NCBI GenBank assembly: GCA_031277535.1
Contig: JAITMD010000005.1
Span: 124,001 to 188,000, forward strand
DNA: 64,000 bases
Direction: 5' to 3'
Source of the DNA: Flavobacteriaceae bacterium
Lineage (GTDB): Bacteria > Bacteroidota > Bacteroidia > Flavobacteriales > Flavobacteriaceae
Shown here: piece by piece, positions 49,659 to 58,838 of the stretch
Numbering within the stretch: the first letter of the stretch is position 1
Layout of the letters: every line of letters starts with the position of its first letter
The notes under the pieces: model-generated
Database searches by the model: none
What the model was told of the DNA's origin: nothing
Seen by the model: only the letters and a program-made list of their open reading frames with translations
Position numbers and translations under genes: made by a program

Positions 49659-50750
49659 ATGAAAAGAATATATATAGCATTAGTAAGCCTTGTAGTATTA
49701 ACAGCTTGTGCAGATAAGAAAACAGCTAAATCAACTGAAAAGAAAGAGGAGAAGACAGGAATGAACATGATGATGAATAAGATGGAGACTATTCCTTTAG
49801 AAAAGATAAATCCTACTGTTCCACTTCAGTTGCCAGGAGAATTAAGAGCAGATCAGCGTACAGAGATATTTGCTAAAGTGAACAGTTATGTAACTGATCT
49901 AAAAGTGGACATCGGAAGTGTAGTAAAGAAAGGACAAGTACTAATGATATTGGATGCTCCAGAAATACAAGCTCAGGTAGCTAATGCCCAAGCTAAATGG
50001 AAAGCACAAGAAGCTATCTATGTTGCTACAAAGGCAACTTATGATCGTACGATAAAGGCTAATCAGACAGAAGGAACTATAGCACCGGATTATTTAGAAC
50101 AGATAACAGCTAAGATGTTGGCAGATAAAGCTCAAGTAGCTTCGGCTAAGTCAGCTTATGAAGAGACGAGAAATATAGATCAGTATTTGGTTATCAGAGC
50201 ACCATTTGATGGAGTGATAACAGATAGACAAGTGGACAAAGGGGCTTATGTAGGGCCAATGAGTAAACTTCCCTTATTGACAGTAGAAGATACAAGAACA
50301 TTGAGATTAAAGTTGTCTATTTCGGAGGCGAATACACCTTATGTAAAGGAAGGTGATACGGTGAAGTTTAAAGTGCGTACACTACCTCAAAAAGAGTTTA
50401 CAGGGGTAGTAACACGTAAGGCAGGAAGTTTAGACTTAAAGCTTAGATCAGAGCAGATACAAGCTGATATCAACAATGCAGAACATTTATTAAAGCCAAA
50501 TATGATAGCTGATGCAACTGTCAATCTGAAAGGGGCAGAGCCGAGTTTCTTTGTTCCTAAATCTGCATTAGTAGATAGCAATCTTGGAATGTATGTGATA
50601 GAGGTAAAAAACGGAATAGCATATCACCGAAAAATCACTAAAGGGCGTGTAAACGGAATGATGATAGAAGTATTTGGAGACCTAACAGTAGGAGCTAAAA
50701 TATTAAAGATGGCTACTGAAGAAATAATGAATGAACAAAAATTAATGTAA
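49659..50750 (+). CDS. RND periplasmic adaptor (MFP/HlyD-like)
   Basis: Lipobox LTACADKK; biotinyl-lipoyl-like VGSVVKKGQVLMILDAPEIQAQVANAQAKW; Met-rich GMNMMMNKM. Confidence 0.92.
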   Translation: MKRIYIALVSLVVLTACADKKTAKSTEKKEEKTGMNMMMNKMETIPLEKINPTVPLQLPGELRADQRTEIFAKVNSYVTDLKVDIGSVVKKGQVLMILDAPEIQAQVANAQAKWKAQEAIYVATKATYDRTIKANQTEGTIAPDYLEQITAKMLADKAQVASAKSAYEETRNIDQYLVIRAPFDGVITDRQVDKGAYVGPMSKLPLLTVEDTRTLRLKLSISEANTPYVKEGDTVKFKVRTLPQKEFTGVVTRKAGSLDLKLRSEQIQADINNAEHLLKPNMIADATVNLKGAEPSFFVPKSALVDSNLGMYVIEVKNGIAYHRKITKGRVNGMMIEVFGDLTVGAKILKMATEEIMNEQKLM

Positions 50751-50754
50751 TAAA

Positions 50755-51219
50755 ATGAGATTGAACATTATTAAAATAATTACTATAATAAGTATTACAC
50801 TTTTTATAGTTGCCTGTGGAAAAACCAAAAATGAGATTGAACCTGCTGCAAAACAAGGATTAGAACAATCTATGCAAGAGGCTCAACAGGTTGTTGAAAA
50901 AGAAAGAAAAGAAACAGGAACTTCTCAATATAAAAAAGGAGATAGTATACCTAAAGAACTGGTTTGCATGGTAAATGATGCTTTTATGGGGACAGAGCAA
51001 CTACTTGTAGAGTTTGAAGGTAAACAGTACTATGGTTGTTGTGAAATGTGCAAGGCGCGAATTCCAGAAGATAAAACAGTTCGTGTAGCTCTTGATCCCT
51101 ATACACTTAAAGAAGTAGATAAAGCAGAAGCATACATTGTAATGATAGGAAACAAAGGAGAAGTAGCATACTTTGCAAATGAAGATAATTATAAAAAATT
51201 CTTAGCTGAAGGTAAATAA
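50755..51219 (+). CDS. Cys-rich TRASH/YHS-like metal-binding lipoprotein
   Basis: Lipobox LFIVACGKT; LVCMVNDAFMGTEQ...YYGCCEMCKARIPEDKTVRVALDPYTLKEVDKAEAYI. Confidence 0.8.
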   Translation: MRLNIIKIITIISITLFIVACGKTKNEIEPAAKQGLEQSMQEAQQVVEKERKETGTSQYKKGDSIPKELVCMVNDAFMGTEQLLVEFEGKQYYGCCEMCKARIPEDKTVRVALDPYTLKEVDKAEAYIVMIGNKGEVAYFANEDNYKKFLAEGK

Positions 51220-51239
51220 GATTAATTTGTATAATCAGG

Positions 51240-51266
51240 GTGTGCTACAATTTATGTGTAGCACAC
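51240..51266. promoter_or_regulatory. Perfect 10-bp inverted repeat upstream of the AraC regulator
   Basis: GTGTGCTACA-ATTTATG-TGTAGCACAC; not followed by a T-run on the plus strand. Confidence 0.6.
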
Positions 51267-51287
51267 TCATTAAAAAAACGGGCAAAT

Positions 51288-51863
51288 ATGAAGTACTCAA
51301 CAACCTTATATATAAAAAACATGGTTTGCCACCGTTGTGTTTTAATGATAGAACAAGAAGTTAGTAAACTTGGTATTTTAGAAGCTGTTGTTTCATTAGG
51401 GGAGATTCATTTTAAGAATGAACTATCTTCAGAAAACACATTAAAGTTAAAAGAACAAATAGAACAATTAGGGTTTGAATTGTTAATACAAAAACAAGAT
51501 ATACTTATTGAGCGTATCAAGCAATTGATTATAGAGCTTGTTCAACAAGATAAAAAACTAACCACAAATTTATCCTATTTAATTTCTGAGACATTAGCCA
51601 TGGACTATAGCTATGCCAGTAAACTATTTTCAGAACGTGAACTACTTACTATTGAAAAATATTATATCTATCAACGCATAGAACGCGTCAAGGAATATAT
51701 ATCATATGGAGAACTAACACTTGTAGAAATAGCTAATACAATGTATTATAATGATCTAAGCCATCTAAGCAAACAGTTTAAAAGTGTAATGGGAGTCTCT
51801 CCATCTCAATATAAAAAAGAGCAGAACTATAATAGAAACTATATAGATAAAATTATTACTTAG
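51288..51863 (+). CDS. AraC-family regulator with N-terminal HMA-like metal-binding domain
   Basis: N-term LYIKNMVCHRCVLMIEQEVSKLGI (HMA-like CxxC) and C-term HTH VEIANTMYYNDLSHLSKQFKSVMGVSPSQYKK; ATG 51288 preferred over track start 51240. Confidence 0.87.
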   Translation: MKYSTTLYIKNMVCHRCVLMIEQEVSKLGILEAVVSLGEIHFKNELSSENTLKLKEQIEQLGFELLIQKQDILIERIKQLIIELVQQDKKLTTNLSYLISETLAMDYSYASKLFSERELLTIEKYYIYQRIERVKEYISYGELTLVEIANTMYYNDLSHLSKQFKSVMGVSPSQYKKEQNYNRNYIDKIIT

Positions 51864-51913
51864 TTTACAAGACTATGTTGGTGAGAGAACATAGCGTTAT
51901 TTTTTTTGTACTT

Positions 51914-51949
51914 AAGAGAGAGTAATGTAAAAACTGCTCTCTCTTTTTA
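51914..51949 (+). terminator. Terminator after AraC regulator
   Basis: AAGAGAGAG / CTCTCTCTT + T-run. Confidence 0.75.
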
Positions 51950-52261
51950 TTAAAATACATTCGTTCATTTAAGAAAAGTAAATAATGCCACTAATAGACA
52001 ATATTGTTTCAAAAAAACAGTTAATTATTACCAACAAAAACAAATTTTCTTATACAATTGTAGTGTTATTTCATTTATTACAAATAAAATAAGTAATAAC
52101 TGTTTAATATATTAAAATTATATACAATAATCTTAGTTTGTCTTTTTAGTAAATAAAATAATTAATCATTTTTACTAAATTTAACAAACATTAAATCATA
52201 AAGTATTCTAAAATTATTCATTTTTAATAAATGCGATTTAAAAACAACAAATTTCCTATTT

Positions 52262-52303
52262 AAGCAAGCCAAAGTGTGTTTTACACTTTGGCTTGTTGCT
52301 TTA
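52262..52303. terminator. Orphan terminator-like hairpin in intergenic region
   Basis: AAGCAAGCCAAAGTGT-GTTTT-ACACTTTGGCTTG..GCTT about 310 bp after the regulator's own terminator. Confidence 0.6.
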
Positions 52304-52418
52304 TATTACCTTTTAAACAAGAAATACTGTATTTAATTGTTAGTTGTAACTAATCTACCTTGATATCCTATAAAAAATAGTACTTTTACTTTTAAAATAA
52401 TCAAAAAAGATAACAGAC

Positions 52419-52877
52419 ATGATAACATTAAATATAGGAGATAAAGCTCCTAATTTCTCTGGAATTGACCAAACTGGTAAAAAACATACATTAAAGGACT
52501 ATGAGGGTAAAAAATTAGTAGTATTCTTTTATCCTAAAGCAAGCACGCCTGGATGTACTTGGGAAGCGTGTAATTTAAGAGATAATTATGCCGAACTACA
52601 AGCAAAGGGATATGAATTATTAGGAGTTAGTGCTGATTCTGCTACTAAACAACAAAAATTTATAGAAAAGAACCACTTGCCATTTCCTCTACTTGCAGAT
52701 GAGAACAAAGAGGTAGTAAATGCTTTTGGGGTTTGGGGGCCAAAAAAATTTATGGGAAGAACCTATGATGGTATTCACAGAACAACTTTTGTGATAGATG
52801 AAGATGGAATGCTTTCTAATATTATTACTAAAGTAAAAACAAAAGATCATGCTTCTCAAATCTTAGAGAACTCTTAG
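52419..52877 (+). CDS. bcp: Thioredoxin-dependent thiol peroxidase (Bcp/PrxQ)
   Basis: VVFFYPKASTPGCTWEACNLRDNY; peroxiredoxin. Confidence 0.93.
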   Translation: MITLNIGDKAPNFSGIDQTGKKHTLKDYEGKKLVVFFYPKASTPGCTWEACNLRDNYAELQAKGYELLGVSADSATKQQKFIEKNHLPFPLLADENKEVVNAFGVWGPKKFMGRTYDGIHRTTFVIDEDGMLSNIITKVKTKDHASQILENS

Positions 52878-52889
52878 TCAAAAGTAGTT

Positions 52890-53870
52890 ATGAAAAAAAA
52901 GTTTGACAAAGAAGATCTCTTTCATTTATATCACTGTAGTGATTTAGGTAAAGGTGAATTAACTACAATTTTAAAAGAAGATGTCTATAGTAATAAAAAA
53001 GATTGGACTACTTTTATGGAAATACTCTTCCTTATTTTAGGAAGTGGATTATTAGTAATAGGTGTTTTATTTTTCTTTGCTTATAATTGGACTGCATTAC
53101 ATACCTTTTTAAAATTTGGTATTATAGGAGCAATTTTGACAATTGCTGTTTGCTGTTCAGTTTATAACAAAATTCCTATTCTGTATAGAAGAATAGCCTT
53201 GCTATGTGCTTCTTTACTTATTGGAATACTATATGCTGTTTTTGGTCAAGAATACCAAACAGGAGCTAATGCTTATGATTTCTTTTTGGCTTGGTTGATG
53301 TCAATAACGATATGGACCTTAACCTCTAAATTTCCTTTCCAATGGTTAATGTATGGCCTATTAGGTAATGCTACTTTAATGCTTTGCTTTGGCCAAGTAT
53401 TTGATTCAGAAAGCGTATTTACCTATTTATTAGGTTTATTAATCACTAATATTATGCTTTTTATTGTTCCAAATAGCATATCATATTTTCGAAAGAATAC
53501 TATAGTACCCCAGTGGTATAATAAAATTTATATTACTGTTGTAACTTTAATTTCAACTCAGGATATTATTGTAACGATTTTTTCTACAGACTTTCTGAGA
53601 TATAATGAATCAAGAGCTAATTTAGTGATAACCCTCTGCATTAGTCTTGGATGGATTGGAGGATTACTATGGAGAGCTATAGTTACAAAAACGTTTTATT
53701 ACTATAGCACTGCAATTGTAAGTTGTTTCTTTATTCTATTGGGATTATTAGTCAAAATATTTGACTTTACTATATTCTCAACTTTACTCTATGCTATTTA
53801 CTTTATTGGAGGAACTTTTGGTGTAGTCAATTACTTAATGAAAACCTTTAAAAAATGGCAAGATGAATAG
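52890..53870 (+). CDS. DUF2157 membrane protein
   Basis: Polytopic; ALLCASLLIGILYAVFGQEYQTGANAYDFFLAW. Confidence 0.85.
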   Translation: MKKKFDKEDLFHLYHCSDLGKGELTTILKEDVYSNKKDWTTFMEILFLILGSGLLVIGVLFFFAYNWTALHTFLKFGIIGAILTIAVCCSVYNKIPILYRRIALLCASLLIGILYAVFGQEYQTGANAYDFFLAWLMSITIWTLTSKFPFQWLMYGLLGNATLMLCFGQVFDSESVFTYLLGLLITNIMLFIVPNSISYFRKNTIVPQWYNKIYITVVTLISTQDIIVTIFSTDFLRYNESRANLVITLCISLGWIGGLLWRAIVTKTFYYYSTAIVSCFFILLGLLVKIFDFTIFSTLLYAIYFIGGTFGVVNYLMKTFKKWQDE

Positions 53871-54945
53871 TATAGAAAACTTTAAAGTTCTGAAAGATTC
53901 TCTTGTTGCAAGAGGAGGAACTATCAATGAAGAACTATTGATAGAAGTAAACAAGAAAAAACCTTTAAAAACAACCTTAATATTAGTTTTATCAGTAATA
54001 GGAGGAATCTTAGGTATCGCTTCTTTTATCGCATTTATTGCCTTAGTTACTGAAGCGAATCAAATAGAAAATTTAATTGTTTTTTTTGGTATCGTTTTTT
54101 TAATTATATCATTCTTTTGGAGTAGAAAAGCAGAGACACCTTCCACTGAAGGTTTAGGAATATCTTTATATGTTTCTGGAGGTATTTCAATTGTATTAGG
54201 TATTGCCTTTTCTAATAATCCTTCCAATAATATACTAATCTCCCTTAGTGTATTAATTGGTCTTTTGGGGATTCTATTCTTTAAATCAAGAATTATTACC
54301 TTTTTAGGTGTGCTAACAATTTTAATAAGTTTGCATTGCCTTGCAGTAAATAATGAACTTAATGAAGCAGTATATATCTTACTGATTTTTTGTATGTATT
54401 GTATTATTGCTTTATATATTTTCGAAGTTAAAATTAGAACCAGAAGTTTGTTCCTTTCTGAATTATATCTTCCTATTCGCTCTGCTATTATTTTGTACAC
54501 ATTGGTATCTGCTATTATTTGTTCTACCTTAAAATGGGTCGATTACTATGGAACTGATACAGTTACTTTACCACTGATCTTATGTGTTAGTTTAAGTATT
54601 GCACTAATGTACACGATATATGAAATCTTTAAAATAGTATCAATTCAATCTTTACTAATAAAAATAGTTTTATTTATTATTTCTTTAGCTTCTTTTATTC
54701 TAATTGGATTATATTATCCAGCTTTTAGTATTGGTTTATTAGTTACTTTTTGGGCTTTTAAAGAATATGATTTAAAAGGTGTAGCAAAAGGCTCTGTTGT
54801 ATTTTTATGGGCATTGGGAATGTTTTATTACGACTTAACTTATACATTACTTATTAAATCAATATTATTAATAGGGGTTGGTTCCCTTTTATTAATTGCT
54901 TTTTATTTAATCAAGAAAGGAGGGAAGGTATATGAAATTAAGTAA
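53863..54945 (+). CDS. DUF4401 membrane protein
   Basis: Polytopic 360 aa, overlaps previous gene, next to GDYXXLXY gene. Confidence 0.8.
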   Translation: MNSIENFKVLKDSLVARGGTINEELLIEVNKKKPLKTTLILVLSVIGGILGIASFIAFIALVTEANQIENLIVFFGIVFLIISFFWSRKAETPSTEGLGISLYVSGGISIVLGIAFSNNPSNNILISLSVLIGLLGILFFKSRIITFLGVLTILISLHCLAVNNELNEAVYILLIFCMYCIIALYIFEVKIRTRSLFLSELYLPIRSAIILYTLVSAIICSTLKWVDYYGTDTVTLPLILCVSLSIALMYTIYEIFKIVSIQSLLIKIVLFIISLASFILIGLYYPAFSIGLLVTFWAFKEYDLKGVAKGSVVFLWALGMFYYDLTYTLLIKSILLIGVGSLLLIAFYLIKKGGKVYEIK

Positions 54946-55450
54946 AACATCAATAACAATACTTATCGCTTTTGTATTAAGTAGTTTCTTTTTTATAAAA
55001 GCAGTAATTGATAAAGAACATACAATTGCTAAAGGTCAATTAATTTACTTAGAATTAGCTCCTGTTGATCCCCGATCATTAATGCAAGGTGACTATATGA
55101 ATTTAAACTATGCCATACAAGGTAATCGCTGGCAGTTTGATGAAACAGGTCAAACAGATACTTTAAAATTACCACCAAGAGGATATGTCTTAGTAGAAGT
55201 AGATTCATCTAAAGTAGCGAAATTTATTAGTAGAGGGGCAATTAAAAACTCTCCTAAAAAAAGCCAACTCTACATTAAATATTTTAATGGAAGTGAGTGG
55301 AGTTATAACATAGGAGCAGAGAGTTACTTTTTTCAAGAAGGTCATGCTAAAAAATATGAAAAGGCTAAATATGGAGGACTAAGAGTAGATGAAAAAGGAA
55401 ATAGCGTCTTAATTGGTTTGTTTGACAAAGACTTAAAACTTATTCAATAA
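54932..55450 (+). CDS. GDYXXLXY domain protein
   Basis: Motif GDYMNLNY in DPRSLMQGDYMNLNYAI. Confidence 0.9.
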   Translation: MKLSKTSITILIAFVLSSFFFIKAVIDKEHTIAKGQLIYLELAPVDPRSLMQGDYMNLNYAIQGNRWQFDETGQTDTLKLPPRGYVLVEVDSSKVAKFISRGAIKNSPKKSQLYIKYFNGSEWSYNIGAESYFFQEGHAKKYEKAKYGGLRVDEKGNSVLIGLFDKDLKLIQ

Positions 55451-55456
55451 CATAAC

Positions 55457-55494
55457 AATAAAGGGAATTAAATGGACTTTTAATTCCCTTTATT
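55457..55494. terminator. Terminator
   Basis: AATAAAGGGAATTAAA / TTTAATTCCCTTTATT. Confidence 0.75.
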
Positions 55495-55604
55495 ATTTCT
55501 AATAATCTATTTAGAATACTATGGTAAAAAATGTCTTTGATTTAGAGGTTAGAAGTAGGTTAGTTTTCCTACCTTTGTACTTCAAGTTTTAACGCAGTAT
55601 AGAA

Positions 55605-56672
55605 ATGAATAAACAGACGTCTTTTGGATTAATTACTACAGTAGAAGTACCTGGTGCATTAAACTTTAAAAGTAGCTGCTGGAATGAGAATGGTCTTTTA
55701 ATAGCAAATTATATAGTTGATGACAAACAAGCAACCTCTGAGTATAAGATTGTATATTCTCTAATAAATCAAAAAGGAGAAGTTAGTAATGTAGACTCTA
55801 ATGAAGGAGCTTTGCCTATTCTATTTTCTAATAGCAAAGGAGAACCTTTTGTCTACTATACTAAAGGAACTTCTAATGATTTAAAAGCTATTATTGAGAC
55901 TGTAAATATAAAAGGGGAGAAGGAAAGGAGTCAAACTAATGTAGATGCCTTTCAAGGTCGTTTTGTAGGATGTACTAACGAAAGTTCTATTTTCTACCAC
56001 GTTGATATTTGGCAAGAGAATGAAAAAGATACAATAACAATTTTACGCTTTGATAATCAAAATAAGGTTACACAAAAGCAATTAGAAATTCCTCTTCCTA
56101 AAGCAAATAAAATATTTGTAGAAAATGGAGAAATTCATTTAATAACAGAAATGGAAGAAGGGTGGTTGCACCGCCAAATAGATGAAGAAGGAAAAGAGTT
56201 GAAGAGACGTATTTTAGATTTCGATTTTCCATTTGTACACGAAGCAATTTCTCTTTCTTTTCAGAAAAAATCATATTTATTGTGTGAAGAAAATGGAGAA
56301 ATTGGAGTAGTAGAAATTGAAATAAATGGCGACTGTCTTTATGCGGATCTATTCAATATTGGAGATGAATTTTTTGGAACTTGGCACCCGCAAATAATAG
56401 GAGAAGGAAAAGCAGCTGTACAATTTACTACTGAGTTTGGCAATGGTTGGTTAACTATTCAAGAAGACGAATTGATTGAATTATTCTATAACAAGAATAA
56501 AAAAGGATATAAAAATCTTTTAACAAAAGAAACATTAGAAATAGATACAAACGACTTAGCTTTGGGATCAATTAATAAAGTTAATGAAAACACTTTTGGT
56601 TTAGTGTTCTATCCACGTAAACAGCGTAAAGAAACATATAATAAAGTTTTTATTCTACAACATAGTTTTTAA
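55605..56672 (+). CDS. Hypothetical beta-rich protein (propeller-like)
   Basis: 355 aa cytosolic ORF with repeated short beta-like segments. Confidence 0.6.
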   Translation: MNKQTSFGLITTVEVPGALNFKSSCWNENGLLIANYIVDDKQATSEYKIVYSLINQKGEVSNVDSNEGALPILFSNSKGEPFVYYTKGTSNDLKAIIETVNIKGEKERSQTNVDAFQGRFVGCTNESSIFYHVDIWQENEKDTITILRFDNQNKVTQKQLEIPLPKANKIFVENGEIHLITEMEEGWLHRQIDEEGKELKRRILDFDFPFVHEAISLSFQKKSYLLCEENGEIGVVEIEINGDCLYADLFNIGDEFFGTWHPQIIGEGKAAVQFTTEFGNGWLTIQEDELIELFYNKNKKGYKNLLTKETLEIDTNDLALGSINKVNENTFGLVFYPRKQRKETYNKVFILQHSF

Positions 56673-56688
56673 CTATAAGATACTACAT

Positions 56689-56730
56689 AAAAAACTGCTT
56701 TTATATATTTATATAAAAGCAGTTTTTTTT
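56689..56730. terminator. Terminator, 19-bp perfect stem
   Basis: AAAAAACTGCTTTTATATA / TATATAAAAGCAGTTTTTT. Confidence 0.85.
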
Positions 56731-56798
56731 AATGAATACACAATATCATTGAATAGAAATAGTTATATAATAAAGTAATCCATAATCTAAGTATTCCA

Positions 56799-57278
56799 AT
56801 GAGAAAGAGTTTTTTTCTTTTAACTTTAATAGGCTTTCTAACTGTTGGTTGTAAAAAACAAGAACAGATTAAAGGAAATGACAAGGAACCTGATGTAATC
56901 ACTCATTATTCCAGTAAGCCAATAGATTACTTAATTGCAGATAATTATACTTTAAATAACGAATTCAAAACGTCTAAAGGTTTAAATTTGAAAATAACAT
57001 CGCAAGAGCAATTTGATAAATACTTTAAAGATATTCAAGAAACAAAAGCGAATACTATTGACTTTAAAAAGTATTTCGTTCTTGCTTTTATAGGGATTAC
57101 AAGTAAAACAGAAACCTCTTTTAAAGTAGAAAGTATCAATGACAAAAACAATAAATTGGAGATCAAATATTGTATTAATGAAATTGAAAAGCCTTTGAAA
57201 GAAGCTGTTTATCCTTATAGTATTATACTAATTGACAAAAAATTTAAAACAAAAGACATCCATTTTGTAATACATTAA
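56799..57278 (+). CDS. Hypothetical lipoprotein
   Basis: Lipobox FLTVGCKKQ, 159 aa. Confidence 0.7.
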   Translation: MRKSFFLLTLIGFLTVGCKKQEQIKGNDKEPDVITHYSSKPIDYLIADNYTLNNEFKTSKGLNLKITSQEQFDKYFKDIQETKANTIDFKKYFVLAFIGITSKTETSFKVESINDKNNKLEIKYCINEIEKPLKEAVYPYSIILIDKKFKTKDIHFVIH

Positions 57279-57309
57279 TTAAGTTTATTCTATCTTAATT
57301 AGATATAAG

Positions 57310-58203
57310 CTATGCTTTCTGTGTCAATAAGATTAAAGTAACTGCAACTAAAGCTAATCCTAATCCTAAAATATTCTTCTTAGTCATTTTTTCATTAAAA
57401 TAAAAGTATCCTATTAGGGTTCCTAATAATATCACACCAAAATTCATTCCTGCAAAAACAGTAGTTGGACTTGTAGCAAATGCTTTATGAGCTTTCATAT
57501 AACAAACAATATTTATAAAGTTTAATAATCCTAAAGGAATACCCAAAAGCAAAGTTTTTAAACTAAATGTAGTCCTATTACACTTCTTAAGATAAAGAAT
57601 CAAATTAATAATGATTGAAACAATAAAAGCTGCTCCAAAAACATAAAATAGGGAAGAAGTATAAGGTATAGTGCTATAAAGTGCTAATTGCTTAAAAAAT
57701 ATATCAATTACTCCAAAACCAATAAAAACTATCAAAGGATAAAATGTTTTATTTTTCGTCCTACTAATTCCATTAATATTAGTATCTAAAGATCTATCAA
57801 GTATAAAATAGATAGCAATTAATCCAATCGCTAAAGCAAGATACCTCAGATTTGAAATATCTTCCTTAAAAATAAAAATAGCTGCAAGAATAGGAATAAA
57901 TAATGATAATCGTTGAGCAATATCTGTTTTTATAATTCCTGCATATTTTATAGAATTATACTGAGCCATAAATATTGTAGGTAACAGTATAGCTAAACTT
58001 ATAATTGTTATAATTGGAAAATTTGATGGAATAACAGAATAACTTAGATCAAAAAAAAAGTATGAACAAAACATAGTAACTATATAGTTGATACTAATCA
58101 TTTGAAAAATAGAGACTTTAAACTTTTTTACAATTTTTAAATAAATACCAACAGTTACACTTCCTAAAATACTTAAAATAAGAAATAGCATAAATAATAA
58201 CAA
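57310..58203 (-). CDS. EamA/DMT-family transporter
   Basis: About 10 TMs; C-term FAGMNFGVILLGTLIGYFYFNEKMTKKNILGLGLALVAVTLILL. Confidence 0.85.
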   Translation of the reverse strand: MLLFMLFLILSILGSVTVGIYLKIVKKFKVSIFQMISINYIVTMFCSYFFFDLSYSVIPSNFPIITIISLAILLPTIFMAQYNSIKYAGIIKTDIAQRLSLFIPILAAIFIFKEDISNLRYLALAIGLIAIYFILDRSLDTNINGISRTKNKTFYPLIVFIGFGVIDIFFKQLALYSTIPYTSSLFYVFGAAFIVSIIINLILYLKKCNRTTFSLKTLLLGIPLGLLNFINIVCYMKAHKAFATSPTTVFAGMNFGVILLGTLIGYFYFNEKMTKKNILGLGLALVAVTLILLTQKA

Positions 58204-58379
58204 ATATTGTTTTAGATTGCTAATGTAAATATTATTGTATTTAAACTAAAGGAAAATTATTCTAATCAGTTAAATTATTCTAAGAGTTTCTTAAAGGTAG
58301 TAGTTATTCAAAAAAAAATCTATTTTACATAATATTCATTACAAAATAAAGAGATACTAAAAAAAGAAGCATTGTATAG

Positions 58380-58408
58380 TTGTTAAACCGAGGAATTGTT
58401 TACTTTTG
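58380..58408 (+). promoter_or_regulatory. Flavobacterial-type promoter TTG-N18-TACTTTTG
   Basis: About 30 bp upstream of the GTG start at 58439. Confidence 0.55.
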
Positions 58409-58438
58409 CAAATATAAGTTTTACTAAAATTTTTTACT

Positions 58439-58813
58439 GTGGAAAACACTAATGCTTTAAAATTAATCAAGAAAATCCAATCTGACTTAATCGCCAATGG
58501 TTTAGTTGTGGATAATATTGTAACTGATTTAAAAAAATTAAGAGAATTTGCTTTACTTGAAGAAAAACCTGTTCTTGTAAAAGGTATTCGCTTAGCCTAT
58601 GAGCACCTTTTAGCAAATGAAGCTTTCTTAATTAGCATTCCTTCTGACGAACCAATTGAAGATGAATTTGAAAATGAAGAAATTAATGATGAACCTAAAA
58701 ATGATTTAGAAAGCTTACAATATCTATTATCTTTATTTAAAGATGCAGATAATAAACATAATCTATCTGATTTACGTGAGTACAACGCAAAATTACAATC
58801 TTTTAAAGCATAA
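58439..58813 (+). CDS. Hypothetical acidic protein, GTG start
   Basis: 124 aa MENTNALKLIKKIQSDLIANGLVVDNIVTDLKKLREFALLEEKPVLVKGIRLAYEHL; promoter immediately upstream. Confidence 0.75.
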   Translation: MENTNALKLIKKIQSDLIANGLVVDNIVTDLKKLREFALLEEKPVLVKGIRLAYEHLLANEAFLISIPSDEPIEDEFENEEINDEPKNDLESLQYLLSLFKDADNKHNLSDLREYNAKLQSFKA

Positions 58814-58838
58814 CCATAAACTTGCTTTAGAAAAATGA

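Noticed and set aside
54060-54500. 146 aa antisense ORF in DUF4401 gene
   Set aside because: Shadow ORF opposite a TM-rich gene
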